From assembly GCA_903828455.1 (NCBI GenBank), contig CAIKMJ010000027.1, forward strand, positions 62,001 to 126,000: a stretch of DNA of 64,000 nucleotides, written 5' to 3'. Of this stretch, positions 35,416-42,836 are shown piece by piece. The position numbers and the translations under genes are program-made. Within the stretch, counting starts at the first letter, position 1. The number at the start of each line of letters is the position of its first letter. The stretch comes from an uncultured Acidobacteriia bacterium (GTDB taxonomy: Bacteria; Acidobacteriota; Terriglobia; Bryobacterales; Bryobacteraceae). Below the pieces are notes generated by a model. That model did not search any database and was not told where the DNA came from. It worked only from the letters and a program-made list of their open reading frames with translations.

Positions 35416-36252
35416 ATGGAAATCAAAGAAGTCGTAAAAGAAAAGTACGGGCAGGCCGCGCTTCGCGTGAACAGCGGCGGCAGTTCCTGCTGCGGCGCCG
35501 GTGCCGCGCTCGATGGCTGCTGCGATCCCATCACCTCCAACCTGTATGACGCTTCGCAGACCGGTGTGCTGCCGGAAGAAGCCGTGCTGGCCTCGCTTGG
35601 CTGCGGCAATCCCACGGCGCTGGCTGAACTGCGGCCCGGTGAGATCGTGCTCGATCTCGGTTCGGGCGGCGGCATCGACGTCCTGCTCTCCGCGCGGCGC
35701 GTGGGGCCGGCCGGCAAAGCCTACGGGCTCGATATGACGGATGAGATGTTGTCGCTCGCCCGCGAGAATCAGCGCAGAGCCGGTGCGGAGAACGTTGAGT
35801 TTCTGAAGGGCGAGATCGAACACATTCCGCTGCCGGCCGCCTCCGTTGACGTCATCATCAGCAACTGTGTCATCAACCTTTCGGCCGACAAGGATCGCGT
35901 TCTCCGCGAAGCCTTTCGCGTAATGAAGCCTGGCGGCCGTCTCGCGATCTCGGACGTTGTGACGCGCGGCGCGATCCCGGACGAAGTTCGTCGCAACATG
36001 CTCCTCTGGGTGGGCTGCATTGCGGGTGCCCTGCAGGATGACGAATACGCTCAGAAGCTTGCCGCCGCGGGCTTCAAAGACATCGAAATCGAGCCGACCC
36101 GCGTCTACAGCGTGGAAGATGCACGTGCGTTTCTGACAGGGCAGGGCATCGACGTGGACGCCATGGCGCCGCAGGTGGAAGGCAAGTTCGCCAGTGCGTT
36201 TATCCGCGCCACGAAGCCCGCGTCGTGCTGCGCGCCGGGTTGCTGCGAGTGA
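35416..36252 (+). CDS. arsM: Arsenite S-adenosylmethionine methyltransferase
   Basis: 278 aa from the ATG at 35416, close behind an AGGAGG site. The SAM motif is [20 protein letters not shown]. The ArsM cysteines are present: Cys-rich [14 protein letters not shown] near the N-terminus, LGCGNPT (Cys63), ISNCVINL and WVGCIAGAL. The C-terminus SCCAPGCCE is another metalloid-binding-like tail. It should methylate As(III) to methylated species using thiols, in the cytosol. Its stop overlaps the aquaporin start (TGATG) and arsR is 8 bp upstream, so the operon is translationally coupled. Confidence 0.9.
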   Translation: MEIKEVVKEKYGQAALRVNSGGSSCCGAGAALDGCCDPITSNLYDASQTGVLPEEAVLASLGCGNPTALAELRPGEIVLDLGSGGGIDVLLSARRVGPAGKAYGLDMTDEMLSLARENQRRAGAENVEFLKGEIEHIPLPAASVDVIISNCVINLSADKDRVLREAFRVMKPGGRLAISDVVTRGAIPDEVRRNMLLWVGCIAGALQDDEYAQKLAAAGFKDIEIEPTRVYSVEDARAFLTGQGIDVDAMAPQVEGKFASAFIRATKPASCCAPGCCE

Positions 36253-36299
36253 TGCCGCCAGTGACGCCGCCAGTGATGCCGCCAGTGATGCCGCTTCCC
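36252..36299 (+). repeat. 12-bp tandem repeat at the aquaporin start, four units
   Basis: ATGCCGCCAGTG, ACGCCGCCAGTG, ATGCCGCCAGTG and a diverged ATGCCGCTTCCC lie head to tail from the start codon. Three units carry an in-frame ATG, so the array multiplies possible start codons just after arsM and encodes [16 protein letters not shown]. Confidence 0.85.
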
Positions 36300-36968
36300 G
36301 TAACCATGGCGCGGCGGGCGGCCGCCGAGGCTGTTGCCACGGCGCTGCTGCTGGCAGCTGTCGTCGGCTCCGGCATCATGGGCGAACGTCTGGCCGGCGG
36401 CAATGTGGCCGTGGCGCTGCTTGCCAACACGCTTGCCACCGCGGGCGCGCTGGTGGCGCTCATCTTCACTTTCGGGCCTGTTTCCGGAGCGCATATGAAC
36501 CCTGTCGTCACGCTCGCCGACGCGCTGCTCGGCGGCATGCGGTGGAGCGCCGTTCCCGCATATGTGGCGGCGCAGATCGCCGGGGCGTTTGCGGGCGTGG
36601 CCTCCGCGCATGTCATGTTCGGTGAGCCGCTGTTCGCCGCTTCGCAACATGTGCGGTCGGGCGGCGCGCAGATGTTCAGCGAATTTATTGCCACCTTCGG
36701 GCTCATGAGCGTGATCGGCGGCTGCGCCCGCACGCGCTCCGCCGCCGTGCCATTCGCGGTCGCGGCCTACATAACCGGCGCCTACTGGTTCACGGCATCC
36801 ACGTCATTCGCCAACCCTGCCGTCACGCTCGCGCGCTCTTTCACCAACACGTTTTCCGGAATTCGGCCCGCCGATGCGCCCGGCTTCATCGTTGCCCAGC
36901 TGGCGGGCGCCGCGGCGGCGACTCTCCTGTTCCGCTGGCTCCTGCCTGCAACCGAGTCATCAGAATGA
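36252..36968 (+). CDS. MIP/aquaporin family channel (AqpS-like, putative arsenic efflux)
   Basis: 238 aa if started at the ATG overlapping the arsM stop. An ATG at 36306 (MARRAAAEAV) would remove an 18-residue Met/Pro/Val leader made of 12-bp repeats. Six membrane helices and the two pore motifs NPVVT and NPAVT are present. Aquaglyceroporins in ars operons, such as AqpS of Sinorhizobium meliloti, replace ArsB/Acr3 pumps and let As(III) leave down its gradient after ArsC reduction. The location between arsM and arsC supports this role. No ArsB or Acr3 gene is in the window. Confidence 0.85.
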   Translation: MPPVTPPVMPPVMPLPVTMARRAAAEAVATALLLAAVVGSGIMGERLAGGNVAVALLANTLATAGALVALIFTFGPVSGAHMNPVVTLADALLGGMRWSAVPAYVAAQIAGAFAGVASAHVMFGEPLFAASQHVRSGGAQMFSEFIATFGLMSVIGGCARTRSAAVPFAVAAYITGAYWFTASTSFANPAVTLARSFTNTFSGIRPADAPGFIVAQLAGAAAATLLFRWLLPATESSE

Positions 36969-36991
36969 CTGCAAAAAAGGCTTCGAAATGA
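36965..36991 (+). CDS. Eight-codon mini-cistron created by duplication of the arsC start
   Basis: ATG ACT GCA AAA AAG GCT TCG AAA TGA encodes MTAKKASK. Its ATG overlaps the aquaporin stop as ATGA, and its TGA overlaps the arsC ATG as ATGA. The true arsC begins ATGACTGCGAAAAAG, so the mini-cistron is a 23-bp tandem copy of the arsC start in another frame. It could pass ribosomes from the aquaporin gene to arsC. Whether it is translated is not known. Confidence 0.55.
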   Translation: MTAKKASK

Positions 36992-37422
36992 CTGCGAAAA
37001 AGCGCGTCCTGATTCTCTGCACCGGAAATTCCGCCCGCAGCCAGATGGCCGAAGGCCTGCTGCGGCATGACGCCGGCGCGCTCTTCCACGTTGAAAGCGC
37101 CGGAACCAGGCCCTCTCTCGTGCGCCCCGAAGCCGTCGCCGCCCTGCGCGATCTCGGCATCGACATTTCCGGTCACCGCTCGAAATCCGTTGCCGAATTC
37201 GACGGCCAGCCCTTCGACTTCGTCATCACCGTCTGCGACAACGCCCGCGAAGTCTGCCCGGTCTTTCCCGCCGCCGTCACGAAGATCCACCACAGCTTCG
37301 ATGACCCCGCCGCCTGCGCCGGCACCGAAGCCGAGCGGCTCGCCGAATTCCGCCGCGTACGCGACCAGCTGCGCGAGTGGCTCAGCGCGTTCGCGCAACA
37401 GAACGGCGCATCACTCGGCTGA
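36988..37422 (+). CDS. arsC: Thioredoxin-coupled arsenate reductase (LMW-phosphatase-like)
   Basis: 144 aa from the ATG at 36988; the longer track ORF starts inside the aquaporin gene. The catalytic P-loop is CTGNSARSQM (Cys11, CX5R) and the redox cysteines are Cys83 and Cys90 in TVCDNAREVCP. These correspond to Cys10, Cys82 and Cys89 of the Staphylococcus pI258 enzyme. It reduces arsenate to arsenite with thioredoxin. It is the last gene of the ars operon and its 3' end overlaps the convergent folK by 12 bp. Confidence 0.93.
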   Translation: MTAKKRVLILCTGNSARSQMAEGLLRHDAGALFHVESAGTRPSLVRPEAVAALRDLGIDISGHRSKSVAEFDGQPFDFVITVCDNAREVCPVFPAAVTKIHHSFDDPAACAGTEAERLAEFRRVRDQLREWLSAFAQQNGASLG

Positions 37423-37923
37423 TCGCCGCCGCGCCGTCTGGCCCTTCAGCGCGCCCAGCATTTCCGCCATCGTCCGGCCCGTCACCGGATCCCGCATCTC
37501 GGGCGCGAGTTCCGCCAGCGGCGCCAGCGTGAACCGCCGCTCCCGATAGCGCGGATGCGGCACTTCCAGCTCCTCCGCACGGATCACCGACGTGCCGTAC
37601 AGCAGAATGTCGATGTCGATCACCCGCGGGCCGTTCTTCACCGTCCGCTCGCGGCCCATGGCGCGTTCCACCCGCTGCATCCGCGCCAGCAGTTGCTTCG
37701 GAAACAATTCGGTTTCGAACTCGCCAACTAAATTGAGAAACCAGCCCTGATCGCGAAAGCCGACCGGCTCGGTCTCGTAGATTCCCGACGTCCGCAGCAG
37801 ACGCAGCTTCGGACTTTCCAGTTCCGCCAGCGCCCGCCGCAGTTGCGCGTCCCGGTCGCCGAGGTTGGAACCGAGCCCCAGGTACACCAGTCTTCGCGTC
37901 CCATCCACACGCCCGCTCGCCAT
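37411..37923 (-). CDS. folK: 2-amino-4-hydroxy-6-hydroxymethyldihydropteridine diphosphokinase
   Basis: 170 aa. HPPK motifs are intact: VYLGLGSNLGDRDAQL, YETEPVGFRDQGWFLNLV, the metal and ATP site GPRVIDIDILLYG and LEVPHPRYRERRFTLAPLAEL. It pyrophosphorylates hydroxymethyl-dihydropterin for folate. Its start overlaps the ruvB stop (TGATG), so it is translationally coupled behind ruvA-ruvB, an unusual partnership. folB and folP are not adjacent. Confidence 0.93.
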   Translation of the reverse strand: MASGRVDGTRRLVYLGLGSNLGDRDAQLRRALAELESPKLRLLRTSGIYETEPVGFRDQGWFLNLVGEFETELFPKQLLARMQRVERAMGRERTVKNGPRVIDIDILLYGTSVIRAEELEVPHPRYRERRFTLAPLAELAPEMRDPVTGRTMAEMLGALKGQTARRRSAE

Positions 37924-38951
37924 CAGAACAAGTCGGGCTGCGCGCCGCCGCCGAAGCGCCGGGGAACCTGAAAATATTCGTACGCCCCGTCGGTCGCCAT
38001 GCGGCCGCGCGGCGAGCGATGCAGAAAGCCGAGCTGGATCAGATACGGCTCGTACACTTCTTCGATCGTCTCCGGCTCTTCGCCGATCGACGCCGCAATG
38101 GTGTTGATCCCCACCGGCCCGCCGCCGAACTTTTCGAGCACCGTCCGCATAATCTTCCGGTCGATCTCATCGAGCCCGAACGGATCCACTTCCAGCAGAT
38201 TCAGCGCCTTCGTCGCCACGCCCGCATCGATGCGGCCGCCCGCCCGCACCTGCGCATAATCGCGCACGCGCCGCAGCAGCCGGTTCGCGATCCTCGGCGT
38301 GCCGCGCGAGCGCCGCGCCACCTCCGCCGCGCCCGCCGCGTCAATGTCGGTATCGAGCAGCTGCGCCGAACGGATCACAATGTGCTGCAGCTCCGGCACG
38401 TCGTAGTGATTCAGCCGCAGCACCAGTCCGAACCGCCCGCGCAGCGGCGCGCTCACCAGGCCCTGCCGCGTCGTTGCCCCGATCGCCGTGAAGTGTTTGA
38501 TCGGAATCGAATGCGTTCTCGCCCCCGGCCCCGTGCCGATCAGAATATCCAGCCGGAAATCTTCCAGCGCCGAATACAGCATCTCCTCAATGTCCGGCAG
38601 CAGCCGGTGAATCTCGTCGACGAAGAACACCTGCCGGTCCTGAATCGTGCTCAGGATGCCCGAAAGATCGAGCTTCTTCTGCAGCACCGGCCCCGACGTC
38701 TGCTGGAACCCGACCTCCAGTTCCTGCGCGATGATGCTGGCCAGCGTTGTCTTGCCCAGTCCCGGCGGCCCGTACAGCAGCACGTGGTCCATCGCCTCGC
38801 CGCGCTGCCTTGCCGCATCGATGGCGATCTGCAGATTCTCCTTGAGGCGCTCCTGGCCCGTGAAGTCCTGCAACCGCCGCGGCCGCAGCCCGGCTTCGAA
38901 CTGCTGCTCGTCGTCGCTGATGCGTGCGGATACCAGTCGATCGGCCGACAC
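37923..38951 (-). CDS. ruvB: Holliday junction branch migration ATPase RuvB
   Basis: 342 aa, usual length. The LRPRRLQDFTGQERLKENL opening, Walker A GPPGLGKTTLAS, Walker B VFFVDEIHRL, sensor GATTRQGLVSAPLRGRFG and the C-terminal winged helix (GPVGINTIAASIGEEPETIEEVYEPYL, quoted in part) are all recognisable. It drives branch migration of recombination intermediates with RuvA. It starts at a GTG overlapping the ruvA stop (TAGTG), so the subunits are coupled. ruvC is not in the window. Confidence 0.96.
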   Translation of the reverse strand: MSADRLVSARISDDEQQFEAGLRPRRLQDFTGQERLKENLQIAIDAARQRGEAMDHVLLYGPPGLGKTTLASIIAQELEVGFQQTSGPVLQKKLDLSGILSTIQDRQVFFVDEIHRLLPDIEEMLYSALEDFRLDILIGTGPGARTHSIPIKHFTAIGATTRQGLVSAPLRGRFGLVLRLNHYDVPELQHIVIRSAQLLDTDIDAAGAAEVARRSRGTPRIANRLLRRVRDYAQVRAGGRIDAGVATKALNLLEVDPFGLDEIDRKIMRTVLEKFGGGPVGINTIAASIGEEPETIEEVYEPYLIQLGFLHRSPRGRMATDGAYEYFQVPRRFGGGAQPDLF

Positions 38952-39538
38952 TACCGCACCACCTCCAGCGCCTTGCGGAACAACGGCTCGAACTCTTCCG
39001 CCACACCCGCCGCGCGCGCTTTACGAATCGCCGTTTCCGCCGCCGGCCGCGCGCAGCCCAGATTCAGCAGCGCCGAAAGCACGTCGTCCTGGAGTCCGGA
39101 CAGCGCCGGCAGCGCCTCCGCCGCGTCGCCCGAAGGCGCCGGCAGCTTGTCGCGCAGTTCCAGCACCATGCGCTCGGCGGTCTTTTTGCCGATGCCGGGA
39201 ATCCGCACCAGCTTCTCCAGTTCGTTGTGGCGGAGCGCGCTCAGCAGTTCGGGCGCCGCCATCCCGCTGAGTACCTTCACCGCGAGGCTCGGCCCGATGC
39301 CGCTCACCCCGATCAGCTTTTCGAACAGATTCTTTTCGTCCTGCGTCAGAAACCCGTACAGCGCCAGCGCATCCTCGCGAACGTGCGTGTGGATGCGCAG
39401 CAGCGCGGTGGCGCCTGCGTCCGGCAGGCCGGAAAACGTGGAAACCGGAATGGTGACGTCGTATCCGACGCCTCCCACATCGAGGATCGCCTGGTTGGGA
39501 TGTTTCTCGACCAGGGTCCCGCGAAGCAGTGCAATCAT
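38951..39538 (-). CDS. ruvA: Holliday junction binding protein RuvA
   Basis: 195 aa with the RuvA three-domain layout: N-terminal OB fold (MIALLRGTLVEKHPNQAILDVGGVGYDV), the double helix-hairpin-helix (LIGVSGIGPSLAVKVLSG and LVRIPGIGKKTAERMVLEL) and a small C-terminal RuvB-binding domain. It targets RuvB to four-way junctions. It is first in the ruvA-ruvB-folK unit and divergent from rsmE. Confidence 0.96.
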   Translation of the reverse strand: MIALLRGTLVEKHPNQAILDVGGVGYDVTIPVSTFSGLPDAGATALLRIHTHVREDALALYGFLTQDEKNLFEKLIGVSGIGPSLAVKVLSGMAAPELLSALRHNELEKLVRIPGIGKKTAERMVLELRDKLPAPSGDAAEALPALSGLQDDVLSALLNLGCARPAAETAIRKARAAGVAEEFEPLFRKALEVVR

Positions 39539-39560
39539 GGCAATGGCGTAAACATTGAAT

Positions 39561-40349
39561 ATGGCACGAAGGCGGTTCTTTGTCGATCAGGTCCGGAAGG
39601 GCGAGGCGGAAATCACGGGCGACGAGGCGCACCATCTCACGCGCGTCCTCCGCGTCGAAGCCGGGCAGAAGTTCGAAATCAGCGATGGCGCGCGCGTCTG
39701 GCTGGCCAGCGTGGAAGAGGCGCGCAAGGCCGTGGTGCGCTTCGCCGTGCTCGAAGAACTTCCCGCCGGGCCCGAACTCCCGCCCGTGACGCTCTATCTT
39801 GCGCTGATCAAGTTCGATCGCTTCGAGTGGGCCGTGGAGAAGGCGACCGAGCTCGGCGTGGCGCGCATCGTTCCCGTCCAGGCCGAGCGCAGCGACTACG
39901 GCCTGTTTCAGGGCTCGCAGAAGCGCGGCGAGCGCTGGAGGCGCATCGCGCACGAGGCCGGCGAACAGTCGCGCCGCCTTCGTCCGCCGGAAGTTGCCGA
40001 GGCCGTGAAGTTTGCCGATGCCGTGAAGTCGGCCGCCGCGCATCGCATCTGGCTCGATGAGCAACCCGGCGCAAAGCCGCTCGCCGCGGCGTTTTCTTTT
40101 GCGCCGGGCGATACTGTTTCGCACGACACTGATTCGGGCGATACGCTTCCGGGCGATACTCTTCCGAACGACAGCTGCTCCCTCCTCATCGGCCCCGAAG
40201 GCGGCTGGGCCGATTCCGAACGCCACGCCCTGGCCGCCGCCGGCTGGACCGGCGCCTCGCTCGGCCCCATGGTGCTGCGCGCCGAAACCGCCGTCTGCGC
40301 CGCGCTGGCCGTGGTCAGCCAGATGTGGATGGCCGCACATGCCGAATAG
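39561..40349 (+). CDS. rsmE: 16S rRNA (uracil(1498)-N(3))-methyltransferase
   Basis: 262 aa from the ATG at 39561. RsmE features are ARRRFFVDQV, HHLTRVLRVEAGQ (PUA-like part), KFDRFEWAVEKATELGVARI, ERSDYGLFQGSQKRGERW and the SPOUT knot LLIGPEGGWADSER with LGPMVLRAETAV. It methylates 16S rRNA near the decoding site. An unusual Asp-rich insert (PGDTVSHDTDSGDTLPGDT) just before the knot is encoded by a 15-bp tandem repeat and is not part of the normal family alignment that I know. Confidence 0.93.
   Translation: MARRRFFVDQVRKGEAEITGDEAHHLTRVLRVEAGQKFEISDGARVWLASVEEARKAVVRFAVLEELPAGPELPPVTLYLALIKFDRFEWAVEKATELGVARIVPVQAERSDYGLFQGSQKRGERWRRIAHEAGEQSRRLRPPEVAEAVKFADAVKSAAAHRIWLDEQPGAKPLAAAFSFAPGDTVSHDTDSGDTLPGDTLPNDSCSLLIGPEGGWADSERHALAAAGWTGASLGPMVLRAETAVCAALAVVSQMWMAAHAE
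40107..40166 (+). repeat. 15-bp in-frame tandem repeat inside rsmE, four units
   Basis: GGGCGATACTGTTTC, GCACGACACTGATTC, GGGCGATACGCTTCC and GGGCGATACTCTTCC lie head to tail and encode the (G/H)DTxS/P insert before the SPOUT knot. The unit is a multiple of 3. Confidence 0.85.
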
Positions 40350-40403
40350 CGCCGTCGCCGGAAACCGCCGGCCTGCGCTGCCCCGCCGCTACAATCGGAT
40401 TGG

Positions 40404-41645
40404 GTGACCTTAAACCGTTTTCTGGAGTTTTTGATTCAGGTGGTCGTGTTCACCGGTCAGGTGATCATCGGCCGCCGGTATCTCCCCGCGTGGCGTCGCC
40501 AACTGAGCTCTCCGTGGCGGATGCTCGCGACCGCTGCGATCTGCGCGCTTTGGTCGGTTCAGGCCATCGGCCTCGCCTTTGCGATCGTCGGCGAACGGAG
40601 ATCGATCCCCTGGTTTCCCTCTGGCCTCAAAAGTTCGCTCGGCGCGATCGGCTTCATCTGGGGCGTCGGTTCGGTTGCGTCGCTCGTGATCTGGTGGCTC
40701 TTTTCCACTCTTGCGCGGCGGCCAGCCATGGAGCACCAGCCCGCGCGCCGCCAGTTGCTGCTCGCCGCCGGACGCGCCGGCGTGGTCGCTCCGTTCGCCG
40801 GTTTCGCCTACGGCGCCATCGTGGAGCGGACCAATTTTCAGGTGAAGGAAACGGTTCTTCCCGTGCCCGGCCTGCACCCCGATCTCGAAGGTCTGCGCAT
40901 CGGGCAACTCACCGACCTCCACGTCAGCAGGTACCTTTCGCCGCGGGATCTGCGCCGCGCCGTGGACATGATGAACGAACTTCGTCCTCACCTCGTGGCC
41001 GTCACCGGAGACCTGATCACACGCCGCGGCGATCCGCTGGACGAAGCGATCCGCGAACTCTCCCGCCTGCGCGCCGACGCGGGCGTGGTCGGCTCCATGG
41101 GCAACCACGAAGAGTACGCCGCCGCCGAGCAATACGTCACCGAGCAGGCAGCCCGCTACGGCATCGCATTCCTGACGGATCAGAACCGCCAGTTTCGCTT
41201 CGGCAACGGCACGCTCAATATCGGGGGCGTGCCGTTTGAAACCTTCAGTCATCGAAGGAACTACATTCCCGGCGCCGAAAATCTCCTTGTGCCCGGCGCC
41301 GCCAATCTGCTGCTCTCGCATAATCCCGATGTTTTCCCCACCGCCGTCCGCCAGGGCTGGGACGCCATGCTCTCCGGCCACACCCACGGCGGCCAGGTGA
41401 CGGTGGAATTTCTCAATCAGACTATGAATTTTGCCCGTCTTATCACGCCGTACGTCGCCGGACTCTATCGCCTCGGCGGCGCCAGTTGCTACGTCTCGGC
41501 CGGCCTCGGCACCATCGCCATGCCCGTCCGCCTCGGCGCGCCACCCGAGGTGACCCTGCTGAAACTCACTCGCGCCGAACGCCCGGCACGTCCGGCCGCG
41601 CCGTCTTCGGTGCTCGATTTCCGCGGAAAGCCGCTGGTTGCCTGA
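40404..41645 (+). CDS. Membrane-anchored metallophosphoesterase (YkuE-like)
   Basis: 413 aa with a GTG start. Three hydrophobic segments (about 5-25, 40-60, 78-100) precede a calcineurin-like phosphoesterase domain: LTDLHVSRYLS (first metal site), VTGDLITRRGDP, MGNHEEY, LLSHNPD and SGHTHGGQV. All metal-binding blocks are intact. Membrane-linked YkuE-type enzymes cleave UDP-sugar lipids or other phosphoesters; the substrate here is unknown. A second phosphoesterase gene follows after 4 bp, so the two are probably cotranscribed. Confidence 0.87.
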   Translation: MTLNRFLEFLIQVVVFTGQVIIGRRYLPAWRRQLSSPWRMLATAAICALWSVQAIGLAFAIVGERRSIPWFPSGLKSSLGAIGFIWGVGSVASLVIWWLFSTLARRPAMEHQPARRQLLLAAGRAGVVAPFAGFAYGAIVERTNFQVKETVLPVPGLHPDLEGLRIGQLTDLHVSRYLSPRDLRRAVDMMNELRPHLVAVTGDLITRRGDPLDEAIRELSRLRADAGVVGSMGNHEEYAAAEQYVTEQAARYGIAFLTDQNRQFRFGNGTLNIGGVPFETFSHRRNYIPGAENLLVPGAANLLLSHNPDVFPTAVRQGWDAMLSGHTHGGQVTVEFLNQTMNFARLITPYVAGLYRLGGASCYVSAGLGTIAMPVRLGAPPEVTLLKLTRAERPARPAAPSSVLDFRGKPLVA

Positions 41646-41649
41646 TCCC

Positions 41650-42402
41650 ATGCGCTATCTCGTCATCAGCGACATCCACAGCAACTGGGAGGCTCTCGAA
41701 GCCGTTCTCGCCGAAGCCGGCGGGCTCTACGACCGCATCGTTTGCTGCGGCGACCTCGCCGGCTACGGGCCCGACCCCAACCGCGTCATCGACTGGGCCC
41801 GCGCGAACCTGAGCGCCGTCATCCGCGGCAATCACGATCGCGTCTGCTGCGGCCTCGACGACCTCGAATCCTTCAACCCCGTCGCCCAGGCCGCCTCGCG
41901 CTGGACCATGGAACAGCTCACGCCCGAAAACCTCGCCTGGCTCCGCGCCCTCGAACAAGGCCCGCTGCCCGTCGATGGCTTCCGGCTCATTCACGGCTCG
42001 CCTCTCGATGAAGACGAGTACGTCATGTCGCTCATGGACGCCCGCAACGTCTTCGGCTACCTCGAAGGCCAGGTCGGATTCTTCGGCCACACCCACATGC
42101 AGGGCGGATTCTCCTACGTCGACCGCCGCTACGGTTATGCCGCGCAGCTCAATTCGTTCGACCGCGCGCAGCGCAATCGCATCGTCGTGCGCCTCGATCC
42201 CGAAGGTCTGTATCTGATCAATCCCGGCTCGGTCGGCCAGCCCCGCGACGGCGATGCGCGCGCCGGCTGGGCCATCTACGATTCCGACGCGCAGGAAGTC
42301 CGGCTGCACCGCACGCCTTACGACTGGAACACCACGTGCGATAAAGTGATTGCCGCGGGCCTGCCGGAAGTGCTGGGAACCCGTTTGACGCAGGGCCGCT
42401 GA
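41650..42402 (+). CDS. Metallophosphoesterase family protein (YfcE/Ap4A-phosphatase-like)
   Basis: 250 aa from the ATG at 41650. The soluble calcineurin-like domain has YLVISDIHSNWEALEAVL, CCGDLAGYGPDP, VIRGNHDRV, LIHGSPLDED, FGHTHMQGGF and NPGSVGQPRDGD. These are hallmarks of the small cytosolic phosphoesterase group that hydrolyses dinucleoside polyphosphates or phosphodiesters. It follows another metallophosphoesterase of a different subgroup, so the pair is a functional cluster rather than a recent duplication. Confidence 0.88.
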   Translation: MRYLVISDIHSNWEALEAVLAEAGGLYDRIVCCGDLAGYGPDPNRVIDWARANLSAVIRGNHDRVCCGLDDLESFNPVAQAASRWTMEQLTPENLAWLRALEQGPLPVDGFRLIHGSPLDEDEYVMSLMDARNVFGYLEGQVGFFGHTHMQGGFSYVDRRYGYAAQLNSFDRAQRNRIVVRLDPEGLYLINPGSVGQPRDGDARAGWAIYDSDAQEVRLHRTPYDWNTTCDKVIAAGLPEVLGTRLTQGR

Positions 42403-42462
42403 AGCGAAAAGCTGACGCGAAAAAGCTGAACCGCCGGCCGGCGCCCGGCGTATGGAACTGAT

Positions 42463-42786
42463 ATGTACTGCACGCAATGTGGCACACGGCTCGATGACGC
42501 GGCGCGTTTCTGCATGTCCTGCGGCAAGCCGGTGGACGCGGCTCCGGGTACCCCGCCGCCGCCACCCCCTCCACCGCCGCCACCTCCACCGCCGCCGCCA
42601 CCCCAGGCCCGCCTCCGCCGCATTCGCTCGGAGAAGAAAATCGCGGGAGTCTGCGCCGGCTTCGCCGAGTATTTCGATATGGACGTGACGATCATGCGGC
42701 TGATCTGGGTCGGCCTCCTGTTGCTGCCGCCCAGCTTCGGCCTGCTGGCCTATATCGTCGCGTGGATCGTGCTGCCCGTGTCGTGA
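42463..42786 (+). CDS. PspC domain protein with zinc ribbon and polyproline linker
   Basis: 107 aa in three parts: an N-terminal zinc ribbon (MYCTQCGTRL and FCMSCGKP, four cysteines), a run of 17 consecutive prolines (about 31-47), and a PspC domain (RIRSEKKIAGVCAGFAEYFDMD) with one membrane helix at the end. PspC proteins act in envelope stress responses. The cytosolic zinc ribbon may bind a partner. The polyproline run should stall ribosomes without elongation factor P, and it is encoded by mixed CCG/CCA/CCC/CCT codons, not a pure triplet repeat. Confidence 0.83.
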   Translation: MYCTQCGTRLDDAARFCMSCGKPVDAAPGTPPPPPPPPPPPPPPPPPQARLRRIRSEKKIAGVCAGFAEYFDMDVTIMRLIWVGLLLLPPSFGLLAYIVAWIVLPVS

Positions 42787-42834
42787 ACCGGCTGGGTCTC
42801 GTGAACCGGCGGGGTCTTGTGAACCGGCGGGGTC
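42781..42834. repeat. 18-bp tandem repeat, three units, over the PspC gene stop
   Basis: TCGTGAACCGGCTGGGTC, TCGTGAACCGGCGGGGTC and TTGTGAACCGGCGGGGTC lie head to tail. The first unit contains the PspC gene stop codon (TGA), and the array ends 2 bp before the stop of the convergent rlmD. Confidence 0.85.
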
Positions 42835-42836
42835 GT

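Noticed and set aside
14000-37000. dif site for the inferred terminus
   Set aside because: No sequence close to the bacterial dif consensus was found by eye; an exact search is needed.
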